The notes below the pieces were generated by a model. That model searched no databases and was not told where the DNA came from. It saw only the letters and a program-made list of their open reading frames with translations. Both the position numbers and the translations under genes were made by a program. This document shows, piece by piece, positions 47,935 to 59,894 of a DNA stretch of 64,000 nt. Within the stretch, counting starts at the first letter, position 1, and every line of letters starts with the position of its first letter. The DNA is from Lampris incognitus (Eukaryota; Chordata; Actinopteri; Lampriformes; Lampridae), in the NCBI RefSeq assembly GCF_029633865.1, contig NC_079223.1:4376021-4440020 (forward strand). Reading direction: 5' to 3'.

Positions 47935-50900
47935 TGATGGCCTGGCGGCCTGTCCAGGGTGTCTCCCCGCCTGCCGCCCAACGACTGCTGGGATAGGCTC
48001 CAGCACCCCTGTGACCCTGAGTGGTTTGGATAATGGATGGATGGTGTACTCATGTTTGTACATCTTTTCCTGCACACTTCTTGGAGTGCTAATATATATT
48101 ATTGAACCCTGTTACTGTCATATCTGCTCATTCCAGGACGTTTTGTGCAGCTGGTCACAGCCTCTAAAGTCACATTTTGAATATATTCCACCAGATGGCG
48201 CTCTTTAATCATAGTAAACAATATCTGCGGTAATAGTATCTGTAAATCACCTTATTTGCCTGTAATGACTGAAGATTTTAAAATATGAAAGAGGTGTGAT
48301 TGGAGGTCTTGGCTGTTTTTTTGTTTTTTTCCCCCAGTTATCATTGTAAAGACCTTTGCATTTGATTATTCTAGATTTGGTAAGTTAGAGAAGTTTTAAA
48401 GGCACACGGCTTTGGCAATCAGTTCTTCCTTGTTAAACTGAGCAATGAACATTTGTGGAGTCTAAGATAGGTCGCATTACTGCCTTTTTTTTCTTTAATT
48501 TTGATAAATGTAGTTTCAGAAATTTGCGAGGCTAGAGTCTTGTATAGAAAAAAGTTTTTTGTCTTCACAAGCTTAATATTTTCCTCCTGGTATCTTGGGG
48601 TAACGGCTTTGAGATGGCCCCTAAATGACAGTATTTTCTGTGGAAAGCAGCCAAAATTTTACCGTCTGCTTATTTTGAGTGTAAATGGAACTTAATTTGT
48701 TCAACTCAATAACATTTGCGCCATATGTTCGGAATAGAACCTCTTGGAAGGAAAATAAGAGGGTCACGTTTTTCCTTGTTGGTTTGCTCAGAATGGTTTG
48801 AGGTGAACTGTGTGTAGTACTGTCTGCAGCTGCTCAGTGCCTGAGGAGAGGCCGACGTACATCTGAGCTACTGATGGATGTGCTCACTGCATTTGGATAG
48901 TGTATTCTGTTTGTGGTCAGTATAAAATTTAAAAGTAGGGCGTCCGGGTAGCGTAGCAGTCTATTCCATTGCCTACCAACATGGAGATCACTGGTTCGAA
49001 TCCCCATGTTACCTCCGGCTTGGTCGGGCGTCCCTACAGACACAATTGGCCGTGTCTGCGGGTGGGAAGCAGCATGTGGGTATGTGTCCTGGTCACTGCA
49101 CTAGCACCTCCTCTGGTCGGTTGGGGCACCTGCTCGGGGGGGATCCTCCCATGCGCTACCTCTCCCTGGTGAAACTCTTCACTGTCAGGAGAAAAGTGGC
49201 TGGCGACTCCACATGTAAGGGAGGAGGCATGTGGTAGTCTGCAGCCCTCCCCGGATCAGCAGAGGGGGTGGAGCAGCGACTGGGACGGCTCGGAAGAGTG
49301 GGGTAATTGCGGAGAAAAGGGGGGCCATATTCAGTAAGAGTGCAGTAGTGGCAGGGGGTAGAGGTGTACAACTGCTGTAGTTGTCATTAAACAGGTTATT
49401 CAAATGCCGTATGGTTTGCTTTCAATGGGCGTGAAAGAAGTTTTCCTTGAAATTAAATGTTTGAAAAGTTGGTTGTCTAAATGTTTTTTTTTTATTTGCA
49501 CAGTATTGACAGCCAAACGCTGCAGAAAAATGCTCATTGTGAAAGGAGCTCTAGTCTGTGTTCGCCATCTTCATAATATTTGCGCTTTGGAACATACTTA
49601 TAAAAAACCATTCACTATCCTGCTTTCTTTCACAACAGCCTTGAAGTTCAATCATTTTCAAGTAAAGAGATGACACTTAAACTCATCTGTCCTCAACATC
49701 TCTTCAGTTGTTTATTTTTTAATCATTATTTTTTTACTTACTCTGCCTTGCCTGAGCTTCCATTTCAAAAAAGTAAAAATAATGTAAAGCTAAGTCTTCA
49801 CTAAATGTAGACAAATACAAAACAGTAACAGTTTTAATCACTAATACTTAGTGACTCCATCATTTTATATTTTACTTACACATCAGTTTTATTTTAGCCT
49901 CACCTCATTAGTTTTTATTTAGAAAGCTTGGTTTTCAGTATCTCAAATAAAAATGGAATATGAAACTGGTGCAGCCAACAGTACGTGATCTTGCTTGGCA
50001 AAAACGACGCCCCAAGTTTTTCCCTTGCCTTGGTGTCAAACCTTTATGTATACACACTGATACCCAGCTCCGTTTTTGTGCCCCCCCCCCCCAGCTAAAC
50101 TCTTTTGCTTTTGTCAATAACCTTTCAGATTAGTGACGGGGAAAAGAGGGCTCTGCAGGATAAACTGGTGAGCTCCAGCTACACTGTCAGCGGAGTCACG
50201 GTTGAGGACCAAGACTTCTACAAAGTGAGTTTGTCGTTTCTTCACTTCGTTGTCACACACTTTCTCTACAGAAACATTTTTTTTTTCCTTGAATGTTTCC
50301 TTCTTCATTCAGTTTTGAACAGATGAATAGATGGATAATTACTTTATTGTCCTACAAGACATTTGTTTTCACCCTTTGTACAGAGCCTCTCACACACACA
50401 CACACACACACACACACGGTCACATATGTCGACGTACACCACCGTTCAAAAGTTTGGGATCACCCAAACAATTTCGTGTTTTCCATGAAAAGTCACACTT
50501 ATTCACTTCAGAGGACAGCACAAACAGGCTCTAACCAGAGTAGAAAAAGAAGTGGGAGGCCGCGTTGCACAACTGAGCAAGAAGATAAGTACATTAGAGT
50601 CTCTAGTATGAGAAACAGACGCCTCACAGGTCCCCAACTGGCATCTTCATTAAATAGTACCTGTTAGAGCCTGTTTGTGCTGTCCTCTGAAGGGAGTAGT
50701 ACACACCGGTGTAGGAAATCTTCAATTTCTTAGCAATTTCTCGCATGGAATAGCCTTCATTTCTAAGAACAAGAATAGACTGTCGAGTTTCAGATGAAAG
50801 TTCTCTTTTTCTGGCCATTTTGAGCGTTTAATTGACCCCACAAATGTGATGCTCCAGAAACTCAATCTGCTCAAAGAAGTGCCCATCCAACCAATCCAAC

Positions 50901-53900
50901 TTGTGGGAGCTGCTTCTGGAAGCGTGGGGTGCAATTTCTCCAGATTACCTCAACAAATTAACAGCTAGAATGCCAAAGGTCTGCAATGCTGTAATTGCTG
51001 CAAATGGAGGATTCTTTGACGAAAGCAAAGTTTGATGTAAAAAAAATCTTATTTCAAATACAAATCATTATTTCTAACCTTGTCAATGTCTTGACTCTAT
51101 TTTCTATTCATTTCACAACATATGGTGGTGAATAAGTGTGACTTTTCATGGAAAACACAAAATTGTTTGGGTGATCCCAAACTTTTGAACGGTAGTGTAT
51201 GTCGTATATTGTCGTATGTTGTAGTGATTGTTAAAGCCCGTTGGGACTACCCTGGGATTTTGAGCTACACAAATAAACTTGACTTGACATAATACACTAT
51301 ATACATGGAGAACAGGGAGACAACAATACATTAACACAAGAGTTTAGAGGGTCAGTGAGTTAAAAACTTCAATTCAGAGGGGCGTCCAGATAGCGTGGAG
51401 GTCTATTCCGTTGCCTACCAGCACAGGGATCACCAGTTTGAATCCCCGTGTTACCTCTGGCTTGGTCGGGCGTCCCAACAGACACAATTGGTCGTGTCTG
51501 CGGGTGGGAAGCCGGATGTGGGTATGTGTCCTGGTCGCTGCACTAGTGCCTCTGGTCAGTCGGGGCGCCTGTTCGGGGGGGGAGAGGGAACTGGGGGGAA
51601 TAGTGTGATCCTTTCACGCATTACGTCCCCCTGGTGAAACTCCTCACTGTCAGGTGAAAAGAAGGCGCTGGCGACTCCACATGTATCGGAGGAGGCATGT
51701 GGTAGTCTGCAGCCCTCCCCGGATCAACAGACAGGGTGGAGCAGCGACCGGAATGGCTCGGAAGAGTGGGGTAATTGGCCAAGTACAATTGGGGAGAAAA
51801 AGGGGGGACCCCCCCCCCCAAAAAAAAAACAAACTTCAGTTCAACTCCTTTTAACCGAAAAATCCGAAGAGGTTTTATAGGCCATATGAAGTCAATATGG
51901 TTTGGACATGGTATTTATTCCTTTGGATCTTTAACAGTTTAATCAGTGTTCCTCTTAAAAGACGGTCTGCTCTAAAAGCAATGAATAAAGCTCCACTCTG
52001 CATTCATAAGATGTTTAAACTATTTTAATAATGAGCTTAATTTCATTGTAGTTACCTTTACAAAAGCCTGAAAAATGTTCCCATATAACTGTTTGGTTGC
52101 CCAGCCTACTTTAACAAATTCTGTTTTCCATCCAATGTCAAGAGGAGCTGCACAATTCTGCTCTCAGTTCACATCCTCACGAGAAGTTTAGCTCTCTTAT
52201 TTACACCTTTTGGATGAAGCGCCATGCTGCTAAATTTCGACTGCACTGTCTGAAGTCATAGGAAAAACAGATGAGATCTGTGAAGGTTAGAATTGCTTTA
52301 AGGCTTTTCAAAATTAACTCTGTGGTACTCCAGGTGACCTTACCCAGTTTTCGTTTTTACTTTTTTTCCCCCCTTTTGTGTTTATGCAGTTACAGGTATA
52401 ACCATTGAATTGACTGTGCAGTCTCCACTTCATGCACACGTGTTTTCCCTTGCCTTAACAATTTTTGGCTGGACCGCAACAGCAAGGCCAGCCAAAACAT
52501 GCAGTTGTCCTTGAGTGAGTGATGGAGTTTCCCCATTGGGCGGGCGGGCGAGTTGGAGTTTCCCCATTGGCTGTTGCTTTTTCAAAATGAATCAGCCCAA
52601 ACAGTTTCCTATTACATCATCAACTGTTCACAAAACCAATGTCAAAATAGCCGTTTAATAAATGTAGTTGCGGTCTAGCCATATAACCTAGTCTCGTTAC
52701 TTTAGATAAGGAGTCTAGGTTAGGCCCTTTCTCAAGCGAGGCCCTTTCTCTAAAAGTATTTGAGAAAGGGCGTCCGGGTAGCGTAGCGGTCTATTCCGTT
52801 GCCTACTAACATGGAGATCCCGGTTTGAATCCCCGTGTTACCTCCGGCTTGGTCGGGCGTCCCCGCAGACACAATTGGCCATGTCTGAGAGTGGGAAGCC
52901 AGATGTGGGTATGTGTCCTGGTCGCTGCACTAGCTTCTCCTCTGATCGGTCGGGGCGCCTGTTAGGGGAGGGGGGGACTGGGGGGAATAGCGTGATCTTC
53001 CCACGCGCTGCGTCCCCCTGGTGAAACTCCTCACTGTCAGGTGAAAAGAAGTGGCTGGCGACTCCACATGTATTGGAGGAGGCATGTGGTAGTTTGCAGC
53101 CCTCCCCGGATCAGCAGAAGGGGTGGAACAGAGAGGGGACGGCTCGGAAGAGTGGGGTAATTGGCCGAGTACAATTGGGGAGAAAAAGGATTTGAGAAAG
53201 AAGCCATGTAATACTCTTCTTTACTCTTTGTCTTTAGAATATTAAGACTTTTATGGTGGTAAACATTTATATGGCAGTAAAAATGTAATAAAACGGTACA
53301 TTGTGGCGGACACTAGGGGCTATGCCTCTCACCCAGCAGGGCTGTGAGCTGAGGGCGTGGTTTATGTTCCCGGGCTCTCTGGTGCAGGGTGGTTCCTGTT
53401 TCAGTTTGGTTTTGGAGCTGAGGAATAAAGTTAAAACTCGCCTTCGTCTCCTGTGTTTTTCCTCATCCTGCCACATTGGTGACCCCGAATTGAACATGTT
53501 TGGAACAGAAGAAGAGTGTGAACCCACTTCGGCCACGCCGCCCCAACTCTCACAGCCGGCCGTTCTCGCCACGGCTGTGAAGCTCCCAGAGTTCTGGCAG
53601 AGCGACCCAACTTCATGGTTCCAGCACGTTGAGGTGCTAATCCACCTGCGTGGAATGTCCGCGGACGACTCCAGATACTATTTGGTCGTTGCTGCGCTGG
53701 ACCAGCAGTCCACACGCCGGGCCATGCAGCTGTTGCCCCCCCCGCAACACGGTAAATACGTGGCCCTCAATCATCTTCTGCTGCGGAGGTACAGCCTATC
53801 TGCTGCAGAGAGGGCAGATAGGATCCTTTCCCTATCCGGTTTGGGCGACGGGACGGCTGTGGATCTCATGGACAATATGCTGTCGCTGCTAGGCTCGGAC

Positions 53901-56900
53901 GAAGGTGGCTTCCTTTTCCCGCACGTTTTCCTGCACCAGCTCCCGTCTCCTGTGCGTGCGGCTTTGGCTAACTCCCCGTGTCTGGCCGCTGGTGACTGCC
54001 GAGGTTTGGCTGAGGAGGCCAATCGGGTCCTGCTGGCTACCAGACGGTTCTCTGTGCAGAGTGTGGCATCGGAGCCTCTGCAGCCGGCGTCGGAGGACGC
54101 GGACTCGGCAGTGGTGGCTGGAGTGACTGTGCGGAGACGGCGCGGGAGCGGCCTCTGTTTCTTCCACCAGCGGTTCGGCGGCAAGGCGAGGCTCTGCGTC
54201 CCTCCGTGCACGTTTGAGGCGCCGGGAAACTCCAGGGCAGCGCTCAGTAGCAGCTGTGGGCGCTGGCGGACATAGTGAGCTGCTCTTCATTACGGACTTG
54301 ATGTCAGGAAGACGGTTTCTGGTGGACTCAGGCTCGCAAAAGAGCCTACTCCCTCCTGCTAAGACAGACATGTCAGCCGAAGGCAGCGGCCCACAGTTGA
54401 GTGCAGCTAACGGCATTATTTGCATTATTTCGTCCATTGCGACGTTTGGCACAAGGTTGGTGACTGTTTGTTTCCACGGGCGCCATTTCGAGTGGGACTT
54501 TGTAGTCGCCTCCATTACCGTTCCTATTATTGGCGCGGATTATCTGTGTGCTAATGGTCTGCTTGTTGATGTTGCAAACCACCGTTTAATTGATGCTGTG
54601 TCTTTCGCCACTTTTCTGTGCGAGACGGGGAGCCGGGCCGTTAACACACGCTAACTTTTTAGCATTAGGTGATGTTTTTCAACGTTTGCTGCCATCGGTG
54701 ACTACACCTGCCTTTTCCACCGCGGTTACTAAACACGGGGTACAACATTTCATTCCCACTGTGGGACCGCTGGTTTTTGCACGCGTGCGGCGCCTCGATG
54801 CAGTAAAATGGGCTACAGCTAAGGAGGAGTTCGCCATCATGGAGTGTCTGGGTATAGTTAGGCGTTCCAACAGCCCGTGGGCCTCGCCGCTTCACATGGT
54901 GCCCAAGGCGGATGGGGCGTGGCGGCCTTGCAGCGACTTTCGCCGCCTGAACAACGTCTCCGCCAATGACCGCTATCCCATCCCACACATACAGGACTTT
55001 TCCATACGCCTGGCAGGTACCACTATCTTCTCTAAGGTGGACCTGGTGCGCGGCTATCATCAGGTTCCCGTGCGCGCAGAGGACGTGCCCAAGACCGCAG
55101 TGATCACCCCGTTTGGGCTTTTTGAGTTCATGCGCATGCCTTTTGGATTGAAGGGGGCAGCGCAAACCTTTCAGAGGCTGATGGACTCGGTGTTGCGTGA
55201 CCTTGCTTTCGTGTTCGTTTATCTCGACGACATATTAGTGGCCAGTCCGTCAGCTGAAGAGCACCTGGCGCACCTGAAACAGGTTTTCCGTTGTCTGGAC
55301 GAACACGGCCTGATAGTCAACCCAGTCAAGTGTCAGTTTGGACTGCCGGTGATTAACTTCTTGGGTCACTGCATTTCGCCGTAAGGCGCGGTCCCGTTGC
55401 CTTCTAAGGTGCAAGCGGTGGCGGAATTTCCCCGCCCGGTCTCTGTTAAGGCATTGCAGGAATTCTTGGGAATGGTGAATTTTTATAATCATTTCCTCCC
55501 TCGCGCTGCCCACCTCCTTCAGCCACTTTACGAAGCCCTGCGGCTTAAGAAGGCTAACGACCCTGTCGACTGGACTCCCGAACGGGTCCAGGCCTTTGAC
55601 GGAGCTAAGTGCGCCCTGGCTAACGCTGCCCTCCTCGCCCATCCCACACCCACGGCATCCGTAGCTTTAACAACCGACGCGTCTGACATAGCCGTGGGGG
55701 CTGTGGTTGAACAGCGTGTGGCGAATGCGTGGCAGCCACTCGCATTTTTTAGCCACAAACTGCGAGATAGCGAGCGCAAGTACAGCGTTTTTGACCGGGA
55801 GTTGCTGGCACTGCACCTTGCAACCCGTCAATTCCGCTTCCTGCTGGAGGGTCGTTCATTCACGGCTTATGTGGATCATAAACCGCTGACTTTCGCCATG
55901 TCCAAGGTGACTGAGCCGTGGTCTGCTCGTCAGCAGTGCCACCTGGCGGCCATCTCTGAGTTCACAACGGACAGTCAGCATGTGGCCGGGAAGTCCAACC
56001 CTGTTGCTGATTGTCTGTCGCGTGTGCTTGTGTGTCCTGTGCACCTCGGTGTGGATTTCTCCACTGTGGCTGCCGACCAGCCCAGCGACCCGGACGTCCT
56101 TGCCCTTAGGTCAACGCGTACCGGCCTCAAGCTAGAGGACGCTGTGATGCGGGAAGGCAGTCCTGCCCTCCTCTGTGATGTCTCCACCGGCCGTCCCCGC
56201 CCTGTTGTTCCAGTGGCCTGGCGCCGTCGAGTTTTCGAATCGATTCACTCCCCCTAGCACCCTGGAGTTCGGGCGTCGGTGAAGTTTGCCGGTTCCAAGT
56301 TCGTCTGGCCTGGCCTCTGCAAGGACGTCAAGGGGTGGGCGGCTGCATGTGTGGCGTGCCAGCGCGCTAAGGTCCACCAGCACTCTAAGTCGCCCCTTGA
56401 ACCGTTTCCGATCCCAGCCCGACGTTTTGACCACGTGCATGTGGACTTGGTGGGTCCTCTACCTTCTTCACAGGGTTTTACGCACCTGCTCACAATGGTA
56501 GATCGGACCACCTGGTGGCCAGAGGCTGTCCCTCTGTCCTCCACAACATCCTCGGATGTTGCACGCGCGTTTCTTTCCTCCTGGGTCGCCCGTTTCGGCA
56601 CTCCGTCAGATATCACCTCAGACAGGGGCCCCCAGTTCGTGTCAGAGCTCTGGTCGGCACTTGCGCGATCCCTGGGTGTGCAGGTACACCGCACTACCAC
56701 GTACCACCCTCAGGCTAACGGCTTGTGTGAACGTTTTCACCGGTCGCTCAAGGCAGCGCTGCGCGCTGCGTTCTCGGATGGTAACTGGGTGGACCATTTA
56801 CCTTGGGTTATGCTCGGGTTGCGTTCGGCTCCTAAGGAGGACCTCGACGCTTCGCCCGCTGAGCTGGTGCTCAGTCAGCCGCTCCGCGTCCCTGGGGAAT

Positions 56901-59721
56901 TTTTGCCTGGGAGTTCCGCTCCTCGACCCCGTCCGGCCGTTTATCCTTTTTTGTCCGACAGCACTCGGGTTCCAGGCCCCGTTCACCACTGTTTTCCGCG
57001 GTCGTTCGTACCTGCGGAGCTCGTGTCGGCTCGTTTTGTTTTTGCACGGCATGATGCTCACCGCCTACCCCTCCAACCCCCATACGATGGCCCATTTCGG
57101 GTTCTTGAGATGGGTCCTAAGGGTTTTGTGCTGGATGAGGGTGGGCGCAGAGAGCATGTCACGTTTGATAGGCTTAAACCAGCGCACAGGGTGGCAGGTG
57201 AAGTTGTGTTTCCGGCCTAGTTTCCCCGTCGGGGTCGCCCTCCTTACAGGACCCCGGCAGTGTCTTCACGGGTTCAGCATTCTGCTTCTCAGCCGGCATT
57301 GAACTGTGTTTCACCTACCGTCTCGGCTGAGGGACGGCGCAGCCGTTATGGCAGGCTGCTTAAGCCTCCAGTGAGAAACTGATTTTCTTTCCAGGAGTCC
57401 CTTCTGGGGGTGGGGGGGAGGCTGTGTGGCGGACACTAGGGGCTATGCCTCTCACCCAGCAGGGCTGTGAGCTGGGGGTGTGGTTTACGTTCCCGGGCTC
57501 TCTGGTGCAGGGTTGTTCCTGTTTCAGTTTGGTTTTGGAGCTGAGGAATAAAGTTCAAACTCGCCTTCGTCTCCTGTGTTTTTCCTCATCCTGCCACAAC
57601 ATATTATTTCTCCAATTGATTTCAGAATACCTCAGTTATATATGTTTGCTGCATATTTCATATCCTGGCAGAGCTTCTAGGTGTTATCCATCTATGAGAA
57701 TATGTCTGAGAACGTTGTCATGGTACAGCATACATAACACATCTATGTAATTTTTCGATAATTTCCCAAGTTGTTTTTAACAAAATTATCCTCTACTCAC
57801 CACATCTATACTAATATAGTCAAGTCAGTTTTATTATTTAGTTATATATATTATTTATTTTATTTACAAATTTGCCTCAGGGAGCTTTACAGCAACACAA
57901 CATCCTGTACTTAGACCCTCATATCGGATAAGGAACAACTCCCTAAAAACCTTCAACAGGGAGAAAAAAACAGGAAGAAACCTCAGGGAGAGCAACAGAG
58001 GAGGATCTCTCTCCCAAGATGGTCAAGGTGCAATGGATGTGTTTACACAATTTACAGATTACAACATTGAAAGAGGTTAACAGAATTATAATGGAATTAT
58101 AAAATTTATGAAGAATATGATGAGGAGGATGCCAAGCAGTGTCCCGACACCACCGTAACAGCCCAGGACCCGAGCCATGCTACCAGCATCATCATGTAGA
58201 CAAAAAAAAACTATTAGTCACAAGACTGAGTGAAAGAAGGATATAACATTGAAACAGGATTGTAAAGTTATATATATGGATTTATAAGATGATATAATTA
58301 TAATATATTTATGATATGATATAGATTACAGACCTAAAGTAAATTCCTTCCATTATTCTCCATTCCTCTCATTGTAAAATATCCCTGGCGAAACGTAGTC
58401 AGTGAGTCGGTTTCATTTAGGCTGAAATTAAATTGACCAGAGATGGAGTAGTGGTTAAGGCCCCTGCCTCTGGCCCCACGTAACCCTGCTGGCACAGAAT
58501 TGAATACTGCCCGCCTTAGTTCCCAGCTCTCCCTTAAGTCTGTCACTCTCACAAGCTTCCGACCTCCGTAAAATTGAAAATCTGGCTGTTTGGTATCCAG
58601 ATTAAACTTCCCCAGCTTTATGATATGAAATTCTGAGCATCTTCGCTACCGAGGAAATTAAGTCAAACATAAGCAAAGTGAAGGAAGATTTCATTCTTGT
58701 GCCCTGTCAGATTTCGAGAATTTCTCTGCTGTGTTGAGTACTTGGCCTAAAACCCAGGGCAACCTTGTTTTCTTTTTTTGGCACAACAAAATGTTTGCTA
58801 AGATAAATTAATTGTTGTTCTTTGAAGTGGGCTTATTCTAACTTCTAACATATGAACACAGAATTAACATTGAAAGAGCAAACGGGAACACAGTTCAGTT
58901 TTTGTATTTTGACCATACACGGTGTTGAAATGGCGGCACGGTGGTGCAGTGGTTAGCGCGGTCGCCTCACAGCAAGAAGCCCCAGGGTAGTCCGACCTTG
59001 GGGGTCGTCCTCTGTGTGGAGTTTGCATGTTCTCCCCGTGTCTGTGTGGGTTTCCTCCGGGGACTCCGATTTCCTCCCACAGTCCAAACACATGTAGGTC
59101 AGGTGAATCGGCCGTACTAAATTGTCCCTAGGTGTGTGTGTGTGTGTCAGCCTTGTGATGGACTGGCAGCCTTTCCAGGGTGTCTCCCCACCTGCCGCCC
59201 AGTGACTGCTGGGATAGGCTCCAGCCTCCCGCGACCCTGAGAGCAGGAAAAGCAGTTTGGATAATGGGTGGATGGATGGACAGTGTTGAAATTCCTTAAG
59301 CATATTAAAGCAAGTGAGAGAATAATAACTGGCTCGTAGCCAGTACAGATACTCAGTGGTTCGATCAATTAAATGAGGGGGCAAGATGATAACTGAAAGA
59401 AAAATCAGTGTTTGTTGTATTACTTTTAAATTTGTCTCGGGCCCATCGTTGTTACCAACAAAATGTGGTTGATATGATTGAGAACCAAACTGCTGTGCAG
59501 ACTTGTTGAATGGCAACGTGAATTTCTATTGAAGTAAATAGATTGTTCTAATCCTATGTCTCACTGCTGTTCCATCTTTAAAGGTTCCATTTCAGGACGC
59601 CCTGGATCTAGTGCGCTCCAGGAAAGTGTACCTCAAAGCAGGCTATGTTTACATCCCTCACCAAGACATCGTCACCATCGTTCTCAATGACTTCCGCATA
59701 AGGCTGTCCAAAGCTCTTGCG
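44968..59721 (+). CDS. PRIM2: PRIM2, DNA primase large subunit (first six coding exons; continues past the window)
   Basis: Coding exons are 44968-45112, 45282-45394, about 46731-46825, 46932-47052, 50129-50224 and 59584-59721. All have GT/AG borders, and phases agree. It starts [13 protein letters not shown]; conserved blocks are [73 protein letters not shown] and [20 protein letters not shown]. These match the N-terminal domain of the primase p58 subunit, which binds p49 and DNA polymerase alpha; the C-terminal iron-sulphur domain lies beyond the window. The 5' edge of exon 3 is uncertain: the best in-frame acceptor (AAAAAG at 46730) lacks a good pyrimidine tract and adds residues absent from human. 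Intron 5 (9.4 kb) holds SINEs, a Tc1 element and a Ty3/Gypsy fossil. Confidence 0.95.
45787..46447. mobile_element. Tc1-like MITE carrying a nested SINE-A
   Basis: Left end GTACCAGTTAAAAGTTTGGA and right end ...TCCAAACTTTTGGGTTGGTAC are imperfect inverted repeats of the kind found in fish Tc1 elements. The interior is mostly the SINE-A copy at 45938-46360. Without it, only about 240 bp remain. Confidence 0.65.
45938..46360 (+). repeat. SINE-A copy, plus strand, nested
   Basis: GGGCGTCCAGGTGGCGTGGT through GGTTCGAATCCCCG to GGGGAGAAAAAGGGGG, in PRIM2 intron 2 inside a Tc1-like MITE. Confidence 0.75.
47530..48045 (+). repeat. V-SINE full copy with (GT)n(GAGT)n(GT)n
   Basis: Head GGCGGCACAGTGGCGCAGTG, central block with TTTGCATGTTCTCCCCGTGA, then about 190 bp of GT and GAGT repeats (47743-47932), then the 3' block ending TGGATGGATGG. 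Confidence 0.85.
48046..48937. other. PRIM2 intron sequence, nothing recognised
   Basis: AT-rich intron 4 sequence between SINE copies; no exon-like frame or repeat family identified. Confidence 0.4.
48938..49325 (+). repeat. SINE-A copy, plus strand
   Basis: GGGCGTCCGGGTAGCGTAGC to GGGGTAATTGCGGAGAAAAG; slightly shortened body. Confidence 0.75.
49326..50128. other. PRIM2 intron 4 remainder
   Basis: AT-rich; a C-run and pyrimidine tract (about 50080-50127) form the acceptor of PRIM2 exon 5. No other feature seen. Confidence 0.4.
50437..51197 (-). mobile_element. Tc1-like transposon, internally deleted (761 bp)
   Basis: Inverted repeats over 60 bp long (ACCGTTCAAAAGTTTGGGAT...) at both ends, with TA at each junction. 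The minus strand keeps the transposase DNA-binding start [20 protein letters not shown] followed by [20 protein letters not shown], a helix-turn-helix of the Tc1 paired type. The catalytic DDE domain is gone, and a small inverted duplication (CAGAGGACAGCACAAACAGG and its complement) lies inside. Confidence 0.9.
51377..51831 (+). repeat. SINE-A copy with target duplication
   Basis: Flanked by AACTTCAATTCA (51365-51376) and AACTTCAGTTCA (51832-51843), 11 of 12 matching. Body typical; a G/C/A-run tail follows GGGGAGAAAAAGG. Confidence 0.8.
51844..52757. other. PRIM2 intron 5 sequence, nothing recognised
   Basis: AT-rich intron sequence. A short repeated GGAGTTTCCCCATTGG pair lies near 52525-52570. 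No exon or element identified. Confidence 0.4.
52769..53189 (+). repeat. SINE-A copy with perfect target duplication
   Basis: Perfect 11-bp direct repeats ATTTGAGAAAG at 52758-52768 and 53190-53200 define the exact element. It starts GGCGTCCGGGTAGCG and ends GGGGAGAAAAAGG. Confidence 0.85.
53302..53475 (+). repeat. 5' LTR of the Ty3/Gypsy fossil
   Basis: 174 bp, near-identical to 57425-57598, with an AATAAA inside (GAGGAATAAAGTT). Confidence 0.9.
57425..57598 (+). repeat. 3' LTR of the Ty3/Gypsy fossil
   Basis: 174 bp, preceded by a G-rich purine tract (GGGGGTGGGGGGGAGG) at about 57405, and followed by the ACAT target duplication. Confidence 0.9.
57812..58285. repeat. Repeat family D (copy 2)
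   Basis: Same segment order as 39575-40620 (CAAGTCAGTTTTATT, GCCTCAGGGAGCTTTACAGC, GGATAAGGAACAACTCCC, GGAGGATCTCTCTCCCAAGA, CCAGCATCATCATGTA), without the 600-bp insertion. Confidence 0.7.
58932..59282 (+). repeat. V-SINE full copy with target duplication
   Basis: Direct repeats GTGTTGAAAT at 58922-58931 and 59283-59292. Head, central block and 3' part are all present, with only a short (GT)n. Confidence 0.85.
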
Positions 59722-59894
59722 GTAAGTGGCCACGTCTTTCTATTATGATACCTGTGACCGATAACTACTGACCTACAGTATAATTCATGGTTCAGTTTTT
59801 TGAGAATTTTGATTCTCCAACACTAAACCATTATGATGTTCTTTGCATCTGTATGTGTAAATGGGTATATGATTTGGTTTTGTATATAGATAGC

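Larger units (their letters stand above)
53302..57598 (+). mobile_element. Ty3/Gypsy LTR retrotransposon fossil (CsRn1-like), 4.3 kb
   Basis: Two 174-bp LTRs (53302-53475 and 57425-57598; TGTGGCGG...GCCACA) differ at about 5 sites (about 3 percent). This suggests a fairly recent insertion, perhaps a few million years ago. ACAT flanks both sides as a 4-bp target duplication. A primer-binding site at 53477 (TGGTGACCCCGA) is complementary to the 3' end of tRNA-Trp, a trait of the CsRn1 clade. Parts in order: gag (about 53497-54275), protease (about 54290-54650), reverse transcriptase (about 54660-55380), RNase H (about 55400-56000) and integrase (about 56270-57220). The layout is complete, but the coding region is broken in about three or four places. 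It sits in PRIM2 intron 5, same strand. Confidence 0.9.

Noticed and set aside
51230-51300. Short LINE tail (AAATAAACTTGACTTGACAT)
   Set aside because: Too short to assign to a family with confidence; left out of the feature list.
52769-52860. tRNA gene suggested by A and B boxes
   Set aside because: It is the head of SINE-A, repeated ten times with a long non-tRNA body; the cloverleaf is degenerate.
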